From assembly GCA_947034895.1 (NCBI GenBank), contig OX344763.1, positions 36,827,025 through 36,891,024 of the forward strand: DNA of 64,000 nt. Reading direction: 5' to 3'. The position numbers were made by a program, and so were the translations under genes. Shown piece after piece: positions 37,772 through 51,012 of the stretch; positions within the stretch are counted from its first letter, which is position 1, and the number at the start of each line of letters is the position of its first letter. This DNA comes from Rhytidiadelphus loreus. Its lineage: Eukaryota > Streptophyta > Bryopsida > Hypnales > Hylocomiaceae. The notes beneath the pieces were generated by a model. That model made no database searches, was not told the DNA's origin, and saw nothing but the letters and a program-made list of their open reading frames with translations.

Positions 37772-39164
37772 AGTACCCACACGTTATCCCAATTTCTTCA
37801 AATATCATGCGTGTCCATGTCCTTGATACGAAGAATTTTCATTTGTTCTCCCAATGCATAAAATAAAATTGCCCTTGTGACTTGTGAGTGCTCCATGGTT
37901 ACGTAATACTGATGTGTCAGAGGTTACAGTACTTGACTTCACTAGTACCTCACGTTGTACTTTCTATTATAAGCCCAGCAGTATGTTACTACTTACTACC
38001 CCTCTGTGACGATATTTTTTTTTTTAAATTTTGGGAACAAATGGAAAGAACCATTGCATTAGAAGAAGAAGAACCAAGGTGCAACATGATGAAGCCAGAA
38101 AGGTTGGACAATGAATATTTTACGAAACAATCGACCAGCTAGAAGGGTGGGAAGCCACAAATTAAATTGATCTTTTACAAAAAGAAGGAACCAGCAAACA
38201 CCTGCCTGCGTAAGGAATAATTTAATGTGCGCCCACCTGCAGATGATGTTCACAAAAGGATGTTGGAAAAACATTATTGGATTGTTGCTCCTGAATGACA
38301 AGTGAGAGCACGAGCTGACGACGGGACCGACGGACGACGGACCCCAGTGGGGTGGGGTGGGGTGTGACCCCCTCACGCCCGCCCGCCCGCCCGCCCACCG
38401 GGCTTTATTCGCTGAATGTCCATCATATGCCCGTTGATTTGGAGAGCACTAATAAGTAAGTTCCCAGCCCATCACGATCCCGCAGAACCCCCGCCAGGCT
38501 TTCCTAAATTGGTACAAAAGTGATTGACTAAATAGATAGGCAGCAACTCCAATCACTTTATGCCCATCAGGCCATCACTGTTGCTTCATCACATGATTTC
38601 AAAACTAAAGCTGAACAAAGTTCTTCAATGAAATATAATTTAATGGTGATCATGTCTCAAACCAATTTAAATAGTAAAGCTATTAAAAAAAAATTGAAAA
38701 AATTGAAAAAATTGTGGTAGAAAATGGCATGGACTCACTACTTTAGGGATGGCTTCCATGTGGAGTTTGGGGCAGTGAAGCCTTCCGATCATTGGTGGAA
38801 TGGGAGTTTGATTTTCTTAGAATCTCCATTCTAATGTTGATTGGTGGGCCCTGATTTCATGTCAAAGCTAGTCCCTAGTAGGAAGATAGGGGTATGGTCA
38901 ACTAGGACTTGTGTGTATTGCAAGAGAGTGTGGATGCATAGTATTATAGTGTACCATATTGAATTTGACCGATTAGTGAGTGTGATGCTAATTATTCAAA
39001 GACACTATTTTGTAATATATTCAAATGAATGTATAGTTTTATAGTTTTGTTTGTAGTTATTCTAATTTTGAACCCTCTTTATTAAGAGAAATCAATTAAA
39101 TAGGAAGTTTGTGTTAGATAGATGTGTTTTGTAAATAAATTTGGACAATTACATGGATTATGAA
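37772..39164. other. Mixed flank with LINE-like tail, no supported gene
   Basis: 38018-38225 on the minus strand resembles the 3-prime end of an L1-type retrotransposon: a reading with LAGRLFRKIFIVQPFW, then CAATGGTTCTTTCCATTTGT and an A-run. 38340-38398 holds GGGGT and CGCCC repeats. 38400-39164 shows nothing firm. Confidence 0.38.
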
Positions 39165-39733
39165 GGTTGTTTTGTTTCCAAAGTAGAAGGACAATCTTGT
39201 AGTAAGATATATCATAATATGTAACTTAGAATAGTAGTTTAATGGTGACTTTCAAACAAAAGTTGTAAATATAATCTGTAGATCATATCGATGCAATCAA
39301 ATCAATTGCTACAAAAAATATCATTTTCATTAAATTTGAATATCAAAATTGAAACTTCTATCTAAATTTGATTATGTACTAAATATTTGTAAATTTCACA
39401 AAAAGAAATCCTTGATGTTCAAAATATGAAGTTCTAATCATGGTGATTTTAAATGATATTTATTTTAATTATTTATTAAAGTTGTTTATGAACTAAAAAA
39501 ACATTTATAGTATATAAAGAGCAAATTTTTTGTGGTGAAACAAAGTTAAACTCCATGAACTAAAAAATATTTGCAAAGATGTTTTTTGAAAATTTGTACC
39601 ATACAAATGTAAAAGAACTAGCACAAGAACCTACAAACATTTAGATGGATGAAAAAAACAAGATTTTATGCACTTGGCACTTGTTTGTATTCATCTCTTA
39701 TTCAAAATTTGAAAGAGTGGTCCTAGTGGTTAA
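39165..39733. mobile_element. TTAA element family L, copy 1 (decayed left end)
   Basis: Homologous to 50500-51012: GTGACTTTCAAACAAAAGTTG and GATGGATGAAAAAAACAAGA-like blocks. The right end is GGTCCTAGTGGTTAA with TTAA at 39730-39733. Non-coding. Confidence 0.55.
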
Positions 39734-40001
39734 ATTTTTTATTTGTTAATCAATGTGCTTGAAGAAAAAAAATCACTTCAAAGACTCATTGCATGCAAAA
39801 CAGACAATTAAATGAGATCAAGGGGTGTAAATTGCCAACAAAGGAGTCATTTACCTGTGTTATTTGAGAATTTTACAGCATGTCATTAAGCTATAAATTA
39901 ATAATTGTTTATCAAAATTTTAATTCATTCATACATAGTCCTTAGACATATTGAAATTGACTTTCAATTTCAAAAAAAAATTCACAAAACATCAAACAAA
40001 T

Positions 40002-40700
40002 TTAACCACTAAAGAACTAGTTGTCCACTTAGTGGACAAATGAAATCTAGCATATACCTATGATCTCAATTTGTATTGCACTTTTTGAATTTTTTTTGAA
40101 GGTAAAGTCACATATTAGCTTTCAAAGAGACATAATTTTTTTCAATTGATGCTTGGCAAAAAAAGTTATGTCACTGGAGCAAAAATAGTCAAGTCTATTT
40201 GGACAACAATAATTTTTTTCAAAAATTTGATTCCAAAAATAAATATATAAAATATATTTATATACAGAAATTCCTAATTCATTGTATTTGGATTAATGAT
40301 GTGAAAGTTATAAGGTGTATAGATTTATGGACAATAAAATCATCATACTTGAAAAATAACATATAAGATTTGTTTTTGAAATCAAGTTTCATAATTTTCA
40401 AAACATAAGTCTTACAAGGCATGGATTGCTTCCAAATACAACAATCTCACAAATTTTTGAACTATAAATGTTTTATTTCACTTCCATCTTGTACCTACTT
40501 GTATCCATCAACTTTTTAAAGAATGAAAGACAAGTTTTTTTTTCCCTAAAATTATTTTCTAGATTCACAACATAACTCTTAAATGTTAAAAAAAATGTTT
40601 AAAATTTTCAGTGGAGAATATTGCAGTTAAGAAGCTTTAAAGTCAAATAATTTAATGTAGAAAAGTATAAAAAATATATATTTTCATGTCAAACGCTTGT
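40002..40700. mobile_element. TTAA element (A-related), decayed copy
   Basis: It begins TTAACCACTAAAGAACTAG. The interior shows AAAGTTATGTC (40151) and TGAAAGTTATAAGGTGTAT blocks parallel to family A. The right end is not identifiable. Confidence 0.45.
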
Positions 40701-43389
40701 ATATTGCAATCTACTACCAATATCATGTGTAGTTTGATTTTTCTGCCTCAAACACGTAAAGTTAAAAAAAAATTGCACCTACCATTAAATATGGTACTAC
40801 TACTGCCTCAAAACCACCAACCAAACCTGCTCTATAATATCACTAGCTACACCTTCTCAAAAATTAAAGCATCCCTCCCAAAAAAGTGTATACAAATTCA
40901 GTATATAAATATGAATACAAATATGATTTATGATTTACAATTACAATTATGATTACAGATATGGATATGAGTGCATATTTTGTAATCCCAAGTTATTTGT
41001 CAAAATGAAGATTCCAGAACTTCATATCTTGAAATTCCAAAAATTCTAAATATGAAAGATTTCAGAATTGATATTAGTCTAGAAAATTTCGTCTACAAGT
41101 TACAATTTGACACGTGGACCCCTTTGAATATTTTTCTTTGGCAATATATTTGCACCAGGTGGATAGTTGAGTGACTAAGGTAGTTTGCTCTAAAAGTGAC
41201 TGTGCTCTAAAAGCAAACAATACACATGTACATTTTTCTTTCTTTAATGTACCAACTATGTACATTTCAAGAAGTGATTGCTTTTAGTGATTGCTATGTT
41301 TCAACTTCAAAAATTTGTAACTAGGGTGGTCTCCGCCCTATTAGTGCACCTCTTGGTCCTTCACTTGTATTTTCACTTTCTTTTTCTTCCTTTTTTCTTT
41401 CATTGACTCCTTGATCCCCCCCCCCCCCCCGCTTGCAGCTAAGCACTTGTATTCTTTCCCCCTTGCTTATACAAATAAAGATCACCCTTTATTTGTATAA
41501 TTTTTTTAAAAATTGTAACTAATTCCACAAAGGTCCCAAATGAATGAAACAACTTGGGGTAGATGCCAATTCCATTTTTCTCCCTATGAAAATTTATTTA
41601 AAATTGTTCAAGGGAATTTACCTTTCCCCCCAAGGCTCGATGGTCACTTTAAGAGCAGACTACCTTTCCTATCCACTCAAATACATCGGACACGACAATT
41701 CTGCAGCATTTGAAGATGGAAAATTTTCATGCCTGCAGTCGTGCATGTAACGTGTTGGATTTTGTTTTTGTGGGATTCAATTGATGCTTGGACCACCTGA
41801 GCAATGAGCACCACACTAAATTATAATCTGGATCTGAGAATGTGCTTCAGCAGCCAGAATGGGCACTCCTGACCGACACCTGAAATGTCCAGAGGGCATT
41901 CATTTCAACTTCCAATCCAAGGTCCAAGGTCCAAGGTTCATGTATACCTTATTAGGGTTACAAGACTCTGAAGATTCATGGATTCAATCAAAGTTGCAAG
42001 GTAAGAAAAGGGAAATTGGTCTGAAGCACTAAATCACACATGATAAAGGGGAGTACTCAAATTGGGGCCCAAGTAACCCCAGAATTTAAACATGGACCAA
42101 GATTCATTGTCATCGTGGGTAGAATGTGTAAAATTAATGGAGCTTATGAGATATGGGGACACTGAATCATAGTGAAATTAAGTTGCCCCTCGCTAATTTC
42201 TTGACATTTTACATCATATAAATATTTATTGTTACAATATCAATTTAAAGATGAGGTAATTTTCATCAATCCAAAACCATGTGTGTGGCATGGGTTGGTG
42301 TACTAGTTTAGGGCCCAGTTCAAAGAGTGATATGCGCCTCAATTATGTGGTAATATTTTAGGTTAAGGCAACCTAATTTCACTATTTTCTGTAAGTAATA
42401 AGTACAATAACAATCCTATCAATGTCATAGATAATCTTCATGTGTTTTAAGTTTTACACCACTATGGAATGTGCACCTATAATTGTCACTAGTTTTATAT
42501 TTGCATTGACCATAGGTACTATTCTAGGTACTATTGTATGATAAAATCTATTTTTATCATATATCATTGGTAAGTGGAAAAGGACTTCAACGTCCTTTAC
42601 CATGCATAAAACTAGGGACTCTTAAATGCATCACTTTTTTTGTTAGATGATAATTATTCTTATTAAACTCATCAAATTTTCAAATTATCTTGGTATCAAT
42701 TGAAAGAGGATTTCAATGCACCAAAAAACATTTTATTTTGGATATTTCATGCAAAAGTTATAGAGGGGCAAAGTTTTTTTGGGTAAAGGTTCTAAAATAT
42801 TTCTTCAATGGAGGTAGATATTCATGAACTAAATGTACATCCATAGAAGATGGCACATTTGGGAGCCAGTGTCTACCTAATATGAGTTCTTTATGAGAAA
42901 CTATTGATTGTGTTGGGGAATTGATAACATCTTACCTTAATATAATATCAATTAAAGTCAATGGAATAAGCAATTTGAGCATGGCACCTACTTATAAACT
43001 ATCTATATTTTTATTGGATCTTTTTGTAAGTCAAAAATTTATTCTAGATTCTCTTAGCTTACAAATTTGAGACCCCCATGTGAATAAACTATAAATTTAC
43101 AAAGTGTTTAAAATTAGTTAATCCAAACTTGACTTGGGCTTGTATGAATAGAGAGTGTACAATTTTGACAAGATTATGTAGGAATTAGTTTAGTGTAGAA
43201 AGAGGTCACAATTAAGTGCAATTACCTTGCACATTTTCTAATTTTCAATAATGCTTAGATAGCATAAAAACACACTTGTAGAGAAAGAAAAAGAAAAGAA
43301 ACCACTCACCAAAATACCCCAAGTCTTCAAGAACAATGGAATTGAGCATTAGGAGTTGATCATCTTATTGTCAATGGAACACCCAAGTG
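40701..43389. other. No supported gene; poly-C run and short hairpin
   Basis: It includes a C-run at about 41417-41430 and a perfect 14-bp-arm hairpin (41467-41500, loop ATCACC) made of TTATACAAATAAAG and its complement, followed by a T-run. 41740-42100 is slightly less AT-rich. No domain-bearing ORF. Confidence 0.45.
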
Positions 43390-43630
43390 AGCCAGGGTGA
43401 ATTGCCTCCCTCGCCCGTCCCCAAGGGAAAACATTGAAATTTTTAATTTGCCAAGCATAATAAAATTTGCAAATTTTTGAATTCATATTTACAATCAAAG
43501 GTCCCAAATTAGCTAAGAGAGGTGTAGGAAATAAATTTATCAAGTATAAAATAGGAAGTCTTATATTTTACTTGCACCCGAAGAATGACTTCGGGCCGGG
43601 GACAAGGGAGGAGGTCGGTTCACCCCGCCT
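43390..43630. mobile_element. hAT-type MITE, family N, copy 3
   Basis: It starts GCCAGGGTGAATTG and ends GGTTCACCCCGCC. It shares TTTGCCAAGCATAA, GCAAATTTTTGAATTCATAT and CAAAGGTCCCAAATT blocks with the other N copies. No clear TSD. Confidence 0.62.
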
Positions 43631-43765
43631 CCGTGTCTTCTCAAATGTACAATTCCAATTCTATGCAATTGAATAAAATAATCATAGAAGGGTAGCTTAA
43701 GGGGTGTGACTCATATGTGTGACTCATATGTGAGGAGCCATACATTCCCCGTCGTAAGGCCATAA

Positions 43766-43942
43766 TATAGTGAAGGACTACTTACACGAAACAGCACAGA
43801 ATTTCAGGAACAAGCCGTGAGTGTGGGAGCAAAGTTAGTGACGCGACTTCAAGCCAAAGTTTTAGCCCTTTTTCAAAAACAATTCAACTTGCAAGGCTCC
43901 GACTGTAGGATTTGCACCGGTTGCTGTCACCGAGAGAAGGTA
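43766..43942 (+). other. Coding-like open stretch ending at a splice-donor-like site
   Basis: From a stop at 43763 the frame is open through EFQEQAVSVGAKLVTRLQAK and LFQKQFN to CRICTGCCHREK. GTACGT, a good donor, follows at about 43939. Composition is more balanced than the surroundings. It could be a decayed exon; no family is recognised. Confidence 0.22.
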
Positions 43943-44231
43943 CGTTGTTGCTGTGTTTGGAAATCATCACCCCCTTTATGTACGGTACTGGTTCTATTGT
44001 CTAGTAAATGTCTGCATCGCCAAGAACCAAGGACAATATCATTCATCTGTTATTAAATTAATTCACATCAATACAGTATGCCTGGAATTGGGAATGGCAG
44101 TGGAGTGGGTGAAAAGAAGTTTGCATAATTGGGCGCATCATAAGTTAAACCACGTTCGGACACATTCGACACAACCGTCGAGGAAAACATGCCTATTAGC
44201 AAGCAGATTTGCTATCTAGTGACCTTGGAGA

Positions 44232-45275
44232 AACTATTTGCAAAGATTGAGGAGTTTGAGAGAAGCCATTTCCAAGTAGAATCAAGACATTCCGACAAGA
44301 AATGAGTTTTTTGTGGTTTCTCAAAGTTTGTTGGGACTGAATTGGTAAAGTGTGTGGAACCACATGTTGACGTGTCCCCTCTCCCAAGTGCATTGTCATG
44401 AAGCTAAGGGGTGGTTGAGGGTCGATTGATACCAAGGCCGGACCAAAGGCCATGTTGAACTATCAAAGCAAGGATCGGTGGAGAGATGGGGGTGGTCCAA
44501 GTTGGGTTTACACTTTGGCCAAGGACTGTGCCATTTTTCATGGATGAAAAGTTAACGTATTTGGAATCCTACATGGCCAAAGTAGATAATGTTCTGCCCG
44601 TTTTTAGGAGTTTTTTTCTTGACCACTTCTTTGAGGTAGGCCTAACGGATTTCTAAGAGACCACGACGGACTAAAACCTCACACCTATAGATTTTTTGTA
44701 TTTAATTGATCTTCCAGTTGACATTGTTAGATCTAATAATAAATAGATATGACCTAGTTGTGGACTCTCTTGGATTTATATCGCAACCGAGCAAAGTATT
44801 GTTGTCTATCTCAGATTCTTACTTTATATGTTCACATGACTCACATCTAAAAAAATGGGGTACCCTAGAATGCTTTTCATTAGGAAAAATTTCAGGCTAG
44901 CAATGGGCCGTAAGTTTTTTTTGGCAGTAGTGCAATTACAATGGAAAATTAATTAAAAAATAATTTTATTTGAATCTGACGGGCCACATCAACACCATAT
45001 GAGATTGGTGATTTCAATTTATTTTTTCCAACAATTTATTTTTAAATTATTATTTTATTTTCCTATATTTGCACTGCAGCTGAAAATCAAATAGTTTTGT
45101 AATGGCCTTCTATACGGTTCATATTTTTTGTAATGGGTCCTTAGTCTAGTCCTAGTGTAGACCAACTATGAGACTGTGGTAATGGGTGGTTGATTGACGC
45201 AAATGGGAGGATCTAGTAGATGTCAAAATTGGGTGTGACTTACAACATTAGATTGTTCTACTTTAAATGTTTTTA
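44232..45275. repeat. Dispersed repeat J, copy 2, split by an insertion
   Basis: 44232-44420 matches 4960-5130 and 45172-45275 matches 5145-5245, with about 750 bp of unrelated sequence between. The intervening block has no clear TIR, so a later insertion is inferred from the break in homology. Confidence 0.55.
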
Positions 45276-47515
45276 TTTTATTATGAAAATATTGATCATT
45301 TTAAATTGTTATGGAAAAAATATTTAAATTATTTAACATTAAAATACAAAAGAAAAGGTAATAATAAAAACAAAAAATATATAATAAAATTGAAGTTTTT
45401 GTAATAGTTGCAATCAGCAATTTAAAAACTTGTAAAATACTTGAAGAATAGCAAGGATATAGCCAAAGGTGATTTTAAGTATTTGGTAAAGTTTACAATT
45501 CTTACTTACATCTTGTGTAGAATCTTTAGGATAATAGAGTTGTTTTTGTTACCATAATTTCAAATATCTTTGAATCCCAAAACTACAAAATTTACATAAA
45601 ATCATTTTATTGTATTTATAAAAAAACATTCTTCATTTTGTATTAATATGAAATTGTTTCTATAATGAAATTAAAAAATATTAGTATAGTGTTGTATTTT
45701 TTAAAGCATTCAATCAATTATTTAATTTTGTTAAGTAAAGGACAAATTATAATTGTTGTACATCATTTTGTGTTACTTAGCCCCCGTGGTTTTTTATTGG
45801 AAGTTTAGTTGTCAAATGAGAGGGTGTCTAAAAAAGAAATGACTAAGTTGTAATTCAAAATATAGGTTAGTTAACCAGCTTATACACACTTCATTCTTTA
45901 TTGAAGGGGGTGGTTTCAAACAGTGGACTATTTGGTTATTTTTATTATTTATAAATGTCCTTAGTACCTCAGACTATTTGTGAAAACCTCACAAATAGTC
46001 TGAGGTACTAAACCCTAAACTGATTTGTTATTGCCTACTAGGCATACATAGACTCTCAATTAGTTATTGGTATCTAAATATAGATATTCAACATACTATT
46101 TCAAATTCAAAAAACTAAAAAGATATGTATTTTGATATACATCCATATTTCTTTAATGTCACTACTTAGATGTCAAATGACAAAGGTTTGTATAGTTTAA
46201 AGGTACTACTATAACAATATAAAAGTGTTGCATGTAGAAATGATCATAAACAACTTTTGGGAGTTTGAAGAATCAATAAAGCGGTTTGAATTTCCTCCCA
46301 TGCATATCAAACTTTTCATTTCTACATTTGTGTAAAACAATTTGTGAGATATCAAAATATGGCATTATAGAATGAATTTTGAATTAGGGACGATCCTCTC
46401 TACTAAACATGTTCTTGTAAGCATCTGAGCATAGTTCCTCCTACTAAATTCTTTATTTTTCTTGGATCTTCTTGGTAATTGTATCAACATTCTTGATTCT
46501 TCCACCAAGCATTTTTCAACACTCCCAAAGACTCTGTCCCCATAGCACTACTTCACTTTTCGAGTAAGGCAACCACTCAAATTTCCAAAAGGTAGCTTGT
46601 ATCGATGCAAAGCCTCTTCCCCTTTCTTCAAAAGCCAATAAATACCATATATGTATATTTGTATATATATATTTTCAAACAAAAATTACAAAGATATTCA
46701 AAATCAATCCTACACTTTCAAGTTCAAGGACATTGTACACAAGAATATACAGGGGTGCCATTTTTGCAAAAAGAATATCTTATTCCAGTACAAGTGTCTT
46801 TAGCTCATTTTTCGAGTAAGGCAGTACTACACAAACTTCCTCTTCATTGTCAAAAAGTTGAAACTTCTGTCGACGCAAGGCTTTGATTCTCGGATCAATC
46901 CAGAACCCATTGCAACAACAGAATATGCTTCGAAACATGTTGTAGAAATCCCATAAGACAAAGCACATATTAAAAAAACTCCAAACACATATCAAAAAAA
47001 ATTCACAGACTATGTGGAATGCTTTTGTGGTCATTCTATGAAAACCGTAAAACTATGTTAATTTACGTTACTGAAGGTTTTCTCACAGACAGTGCAATTA
47101 TCTTAAGTTATGTAGATTTCCCCGAGATTTAGAGAGGAAAGTTTATGCAGAAACTAGGGGTCCTGTTGGGTCCTGTTGTTGGGTCCATGTTCCATGCTTG
47201 GCCGCCAAGAGACCACTCAGGCACGAGACACAAGGCAGAGTGACCATTTCGTCCAACAACCTCGAGTCGAACAACAGGCTGCCCTATCCTTAGCCTTTAC
47301 CCCACGCGTCCAAGCTACTACTGCAATAAGCGTAGCTTGCGAGGACCGAGAGCATCTCCACAGGGGATTTTTTTATTCGTGGCAACTTGTCGATCAATGG
47401 GCGATTCAGTTTTGGGGGAAAAATTTTGGAATGTTTTTGTGAAATATTCTTCGAATTTGCATGGATGAAACCCCATAACGTTGGATAACCAGGCAATGGC
47501 CCTCCCCATGCTCGG
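45276..47515. other. AT-rich stretch, no recognisable gene
   Basis: Apart from the hairpin at 45961-46011, only short ORFs occur. 46780-47300 is less AT-rich but has no domain. Confidence 0.5.
45961..46011. repeat. Perfect hairpin, 23-bp arms, 5-nt loop
   Basis: Arms 45961-45983 and 45989-46011 are exactly complementary, around CCTCAGACTATTTGTGA; the loop is AAACC. It is too short for a normal plant miRNA precursor. Confidence 0.9.
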
Positions 47516-47518
47516 AAG

Positions 47519-47966
47519 ACCAAGGAGGATTGACCCCGTTATTGTGGCCGGGGTGAACCCACCCCTCCATGGGATTTTTTTAATTTGCCACACATGATTA
47601 AATTTGCAAATTTTGAATTCATATTTGCAATCAGAGTTCCCAAAGGTGAAGAAGATAAACTGATCAAGCATGACATAGGGGGGCTTTTATTTTACATGCA
47701 CCCCTGGAATGACTTTGTGGGGACAAGTGACGGGGGTAGTTCACCATTGCCCCATCTAAGGGTAATTGAAATGTAAAAATTGTCCCCTATTTTGTGCCAC
47801 ATATATATTTTTTATTTCTTCAACTTTCTTAAGCTAATTGTGGGGGCTCTGATTCCCAATTTAAACTCAAAATTTGCAAATTTTTTCATGTGTGGCAAAT
47901 AAAAAAAATTTAGTGTCTTCTCCAGAGGTAAAATACGGGGCAATAAGGGGATCAATCCTCCTTGGC
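47519..47966. mobile_element. Inverted dimer of family N MITE (copies 4 and 5)
   Basis: The outer inverted ends are CCAAGGAGGATTGACCCC (47519) and GGGATCAATCCTCCTTGG (to 47966). Inside, 47546-47751 is one N copy (GGCCGGGGTGAAC, TTTGCCACACATGA, ACATGCACCCCTGG). 47773-47945 repeats the same blocks in reverse (ATTTGCAAATTTTTTCATGT, then GTGGCAAAT). The 63-codon ORF across it is incidental. Confidence 0.62.
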
Positions 47967-48306
47967 CATGTTGGAAAGGTAATATGCTTTGCTAGATACT
48001 TGGGAGGAACTCTTATTGGTGAATTCAAAGTTTGGGGGTGGCTGAGGAGCTATAGAAAATAATTTTGTTCACTATAAGGAGACCTTTCTTTTTCAAGGAT
48101 GCAAAAGGGACCCATCATCCATGCCTACGATGTCAATGTTATACACATAATTGAAGTAAGATGATTTTGAAGTAGGATGGTATCACCAAAAATTTAAAAA
48201 ATTTGAATGAATAAAAGATGCATCCATTATGTGTATATTTTTGGATGTCAATGAGCGTATTGTTTCAATTGAGATTGCAAGTTACACTACTTTGAAAAAT
48301 TGAAAA

Positions 48307-48533
48307 TTAACCCCTTAACGCCTTGATCCTTTTTCAAATTTTGGCACATTTTTGCTTATATCTTTGTACAAAAATATCATTTAGTGCAATTTCATGAAAT
48401 TGGTCATTAAGGAAAGTTATCTTTTCAAGATTCAAGTGTTAAATTGGATGAATGAGAAGTTGGTTGGACAAAACAATACCTCCAAGCCCTTTGTTCATCG
48501 TTCAGAATATCGACGTCAGAGCGCTTAAGGGTA
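48307..48533. mobile_element. TTAA element family C, copy 2 (inverted, one end decayed)
   Basis: The left end is TTAACCCCTTAACGCC (TTAA 48307-48310). The right end GCGCTTAAGGGTAAAA has lost the expected GGTTAA. The interior is the reverse complement of the copy at 27074, including CAAATTTTGGCACATTTTTG and ATATCGACGTC. Confidence 0.7.
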
Positions 48534-50499
48534 AAAAAACCCACATAGAAACTGACATGACGAACTTGACTACTAGTGCAACTTCTCACAATCATTTTTC
48601 TAGTCTACTCGGACTAAGTTTCCACTAGTGTTATTACATTGAAAAGGAGAGTCAATTGTTTACATGGTGTGTTACTTGTTTACCCCATTGCAACAACTCA
48701 CTATGTGAACTTATAAGCAATTGCAAGTCTCCTCGTGGTCAAAAATAATTTAGAGTCTATATTACTTTTTATGCCAGTGTATTAATTTTATACAAAAAAA
48801 TAGAATTTGGAGGAGTTGCAAACCTTGGTAAAAATTACTTATTTGTTGAGAGAAGTAAAATATAAAGGTTGATAAAAGCATTTAATGCACAAATTTCATC
48901 TAATTTTGTTTTGATGTTTAAGATTTTGAAGTATTAGTTGCAATGCTCTAAATTCCACATGCCAAGGTGACACTTTGGTAGTACTAGGGAATATCAAAAA
49001 GAAAAAGAAATGAAAAAAAAATCATGATTCAATGAAAGGGCTCAATTAATAATAGGAGTGCTTAAAGTATTACTTCATATAACAATGGATCATTCAACAT
49101 TCTATAGTTTTTGACAATGACATATGCAAATTGTCTTATATCACTAACCTTATTGATTTGTGACTTGATAGGTAGTATGAATGTACTTGATATTCATCAT
49201 TAATATATATTTCATGTGCAATCCAATATATATACATCACTCTCTTTCAATGTAATTCAGTCATTGTCATGCTTTTATTGCCATTGTCATATTTTTAATT
49301 TTAATCTTTAAAGGATCAAGTAGAATTTTTTTCACAAGATAATAGTTTCAGTCATCCAATTACGGGAAGAGCTTTCAATTTTTAAATGTTTTCCTCCAAC
49401 ATATAGTCAAAGAGTAGTTTTAAGATGGAATAGTTTTTACGAGGATTTTATTTGCAAGCATTCATGGATCTTTTCTAAAAAAACAATAAAAATATAAGAA
49501 GAAAATTGCTAATTACAACATTTCTATTGTTTGGATTGATTATTTTTAATTATTAGTAACATAGTGTATTTTTTCATTTTAAAACTTTTACTTCCTTTTA
49601 TTTAATACAAAGTATTTTTAAAGGCAAATTTGAAGGTTTTATTGGTTTAATGTTTTTACATGTACTAGTATGCTATGTGATGTTGTCACAACCAAAATAG
49701 AAGTAAAAGTGATTTTTTATTCATTAAAAATTTGAAATTCAATATCTTTTACATTGTAAGTCCAAATGTCACAAAACAAAGCTTGTGCACCCCTCCTCGC
49801 AAAAAGCTTTCCAATGGTACCAAGAATGTGACCAAAAGACACATGATTTTGTAGATTTCACCGCAACAAACAAACAAAAACTAATTTAATGAATGGATTT
49901 TCAACTTATTTTTTAATTAAAGATGTTTTGCAAAAGTTGTAGGATGCACAATTTTATAAATTAATAAGAGATGTTGTAATTAGCAAATATAATGATGGAG
50001 GAATATGTATGTTGTAATTGAGATAGAACAACAATGACCAACCCTAAACCTTAATCATTTGGTAAGATTTGACCTTGCAATTTTAGGAGGATTGATTGTA
50101 ATAAATAAACTAATAATTGAAGATAGATATAAATATTCCATAGGTCTTGAACAAATGGAAGGTTAGTTTTGTTTGATTTTGCCTTCAAACGTTTTATTTT
50201 ATAGGTGTGATGAAATAACTAAGGAATTTGGAGAAGCAATGCAAGTTTATTGGGTGTAAAATAATAAAATTCTCACTATGGACATTATGGACAATATCAT
50301 AAAGTAGCATGTGTAGCTAAAACCAAATTTTGTGATTTTTTTCTAATTAGGATATGAAGCAAAATCTATTAAAAACCCATATCCACAATCTTCATAATAA
50401 ACATCAACCAAATTAAGTTGTCATTATTGTTCTATCTCAATTACAATATACATATTCCTCCATCAAAGCCAAAACCTTAAATGACTATTAAATTGCATG
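48534..50499. other. AT-rich stretch without recognisable gene
   Basis: Short ORFs only. The phrase TTGTAATTGAGATAGAACAACAATGA (about 50013-50038) recurs inverted at about 50416-50445, suggesting an undefined inverted-repeat unit there. Confidence 0.45.
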
Positions 50500-51012
50500 T
50501 AAACCTTTAAGGACCAAGGATAGTTTGGATTTCCAAAATTGTAAAGATGCTTATAATAAAATGAAATTAAGAAGAAATATTTTACAATGACTTTCAAACA
50601 AAAGTTGTAAAATAAGATCTACATATCATATTCATACGATTAAATCAACTACTATGCTAATTAATATTTGTCAATCAAATTTAAAACTAAAGTTTGAAAA
50701 TTCTTTCTTAAATTGATTATTATAGGTTGAATATTTTTAATTTCACAATATTTTCTTTCTTTAGTTCAATTTTTTTTGGTAAATTTTTTACAAATTTTTA
50801 ATGTTTTTTAAGGTTAGACATATTTAATACACCTTGAACTATAGAATATTTGGAAAGGAAAGTTAAAAAAAATATATACTATACGAATGTAAGAGAATTA
50901 GCACAAGAATATACAAATATTTTGATGAACAAAAAAATAAAGATTATATGTACTCAAGACATGTTTACATTCACTAGTTGATTGAAATTGGATCATTTTG
51001 TCCTTCAAGGAT
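50500..51012. mobile_element. TTAA-like element family L, copy 2
   Basis: Left AAACCTTTAAGGACCAAGGA and right TTGTCCTTCAAGG are inverted; both flanking TTAA sequences are decayed. The interior matches 39165-39733. Confidence 0.5.

Noticed and set aside
41467..41500. Intrinsic-terminator-like hairpin followed by T-run
   Set aside because: The context is eukaryotic and the stem is A/T-rich; it is more likely a short palindrome, possibly near a poly(A) signal.
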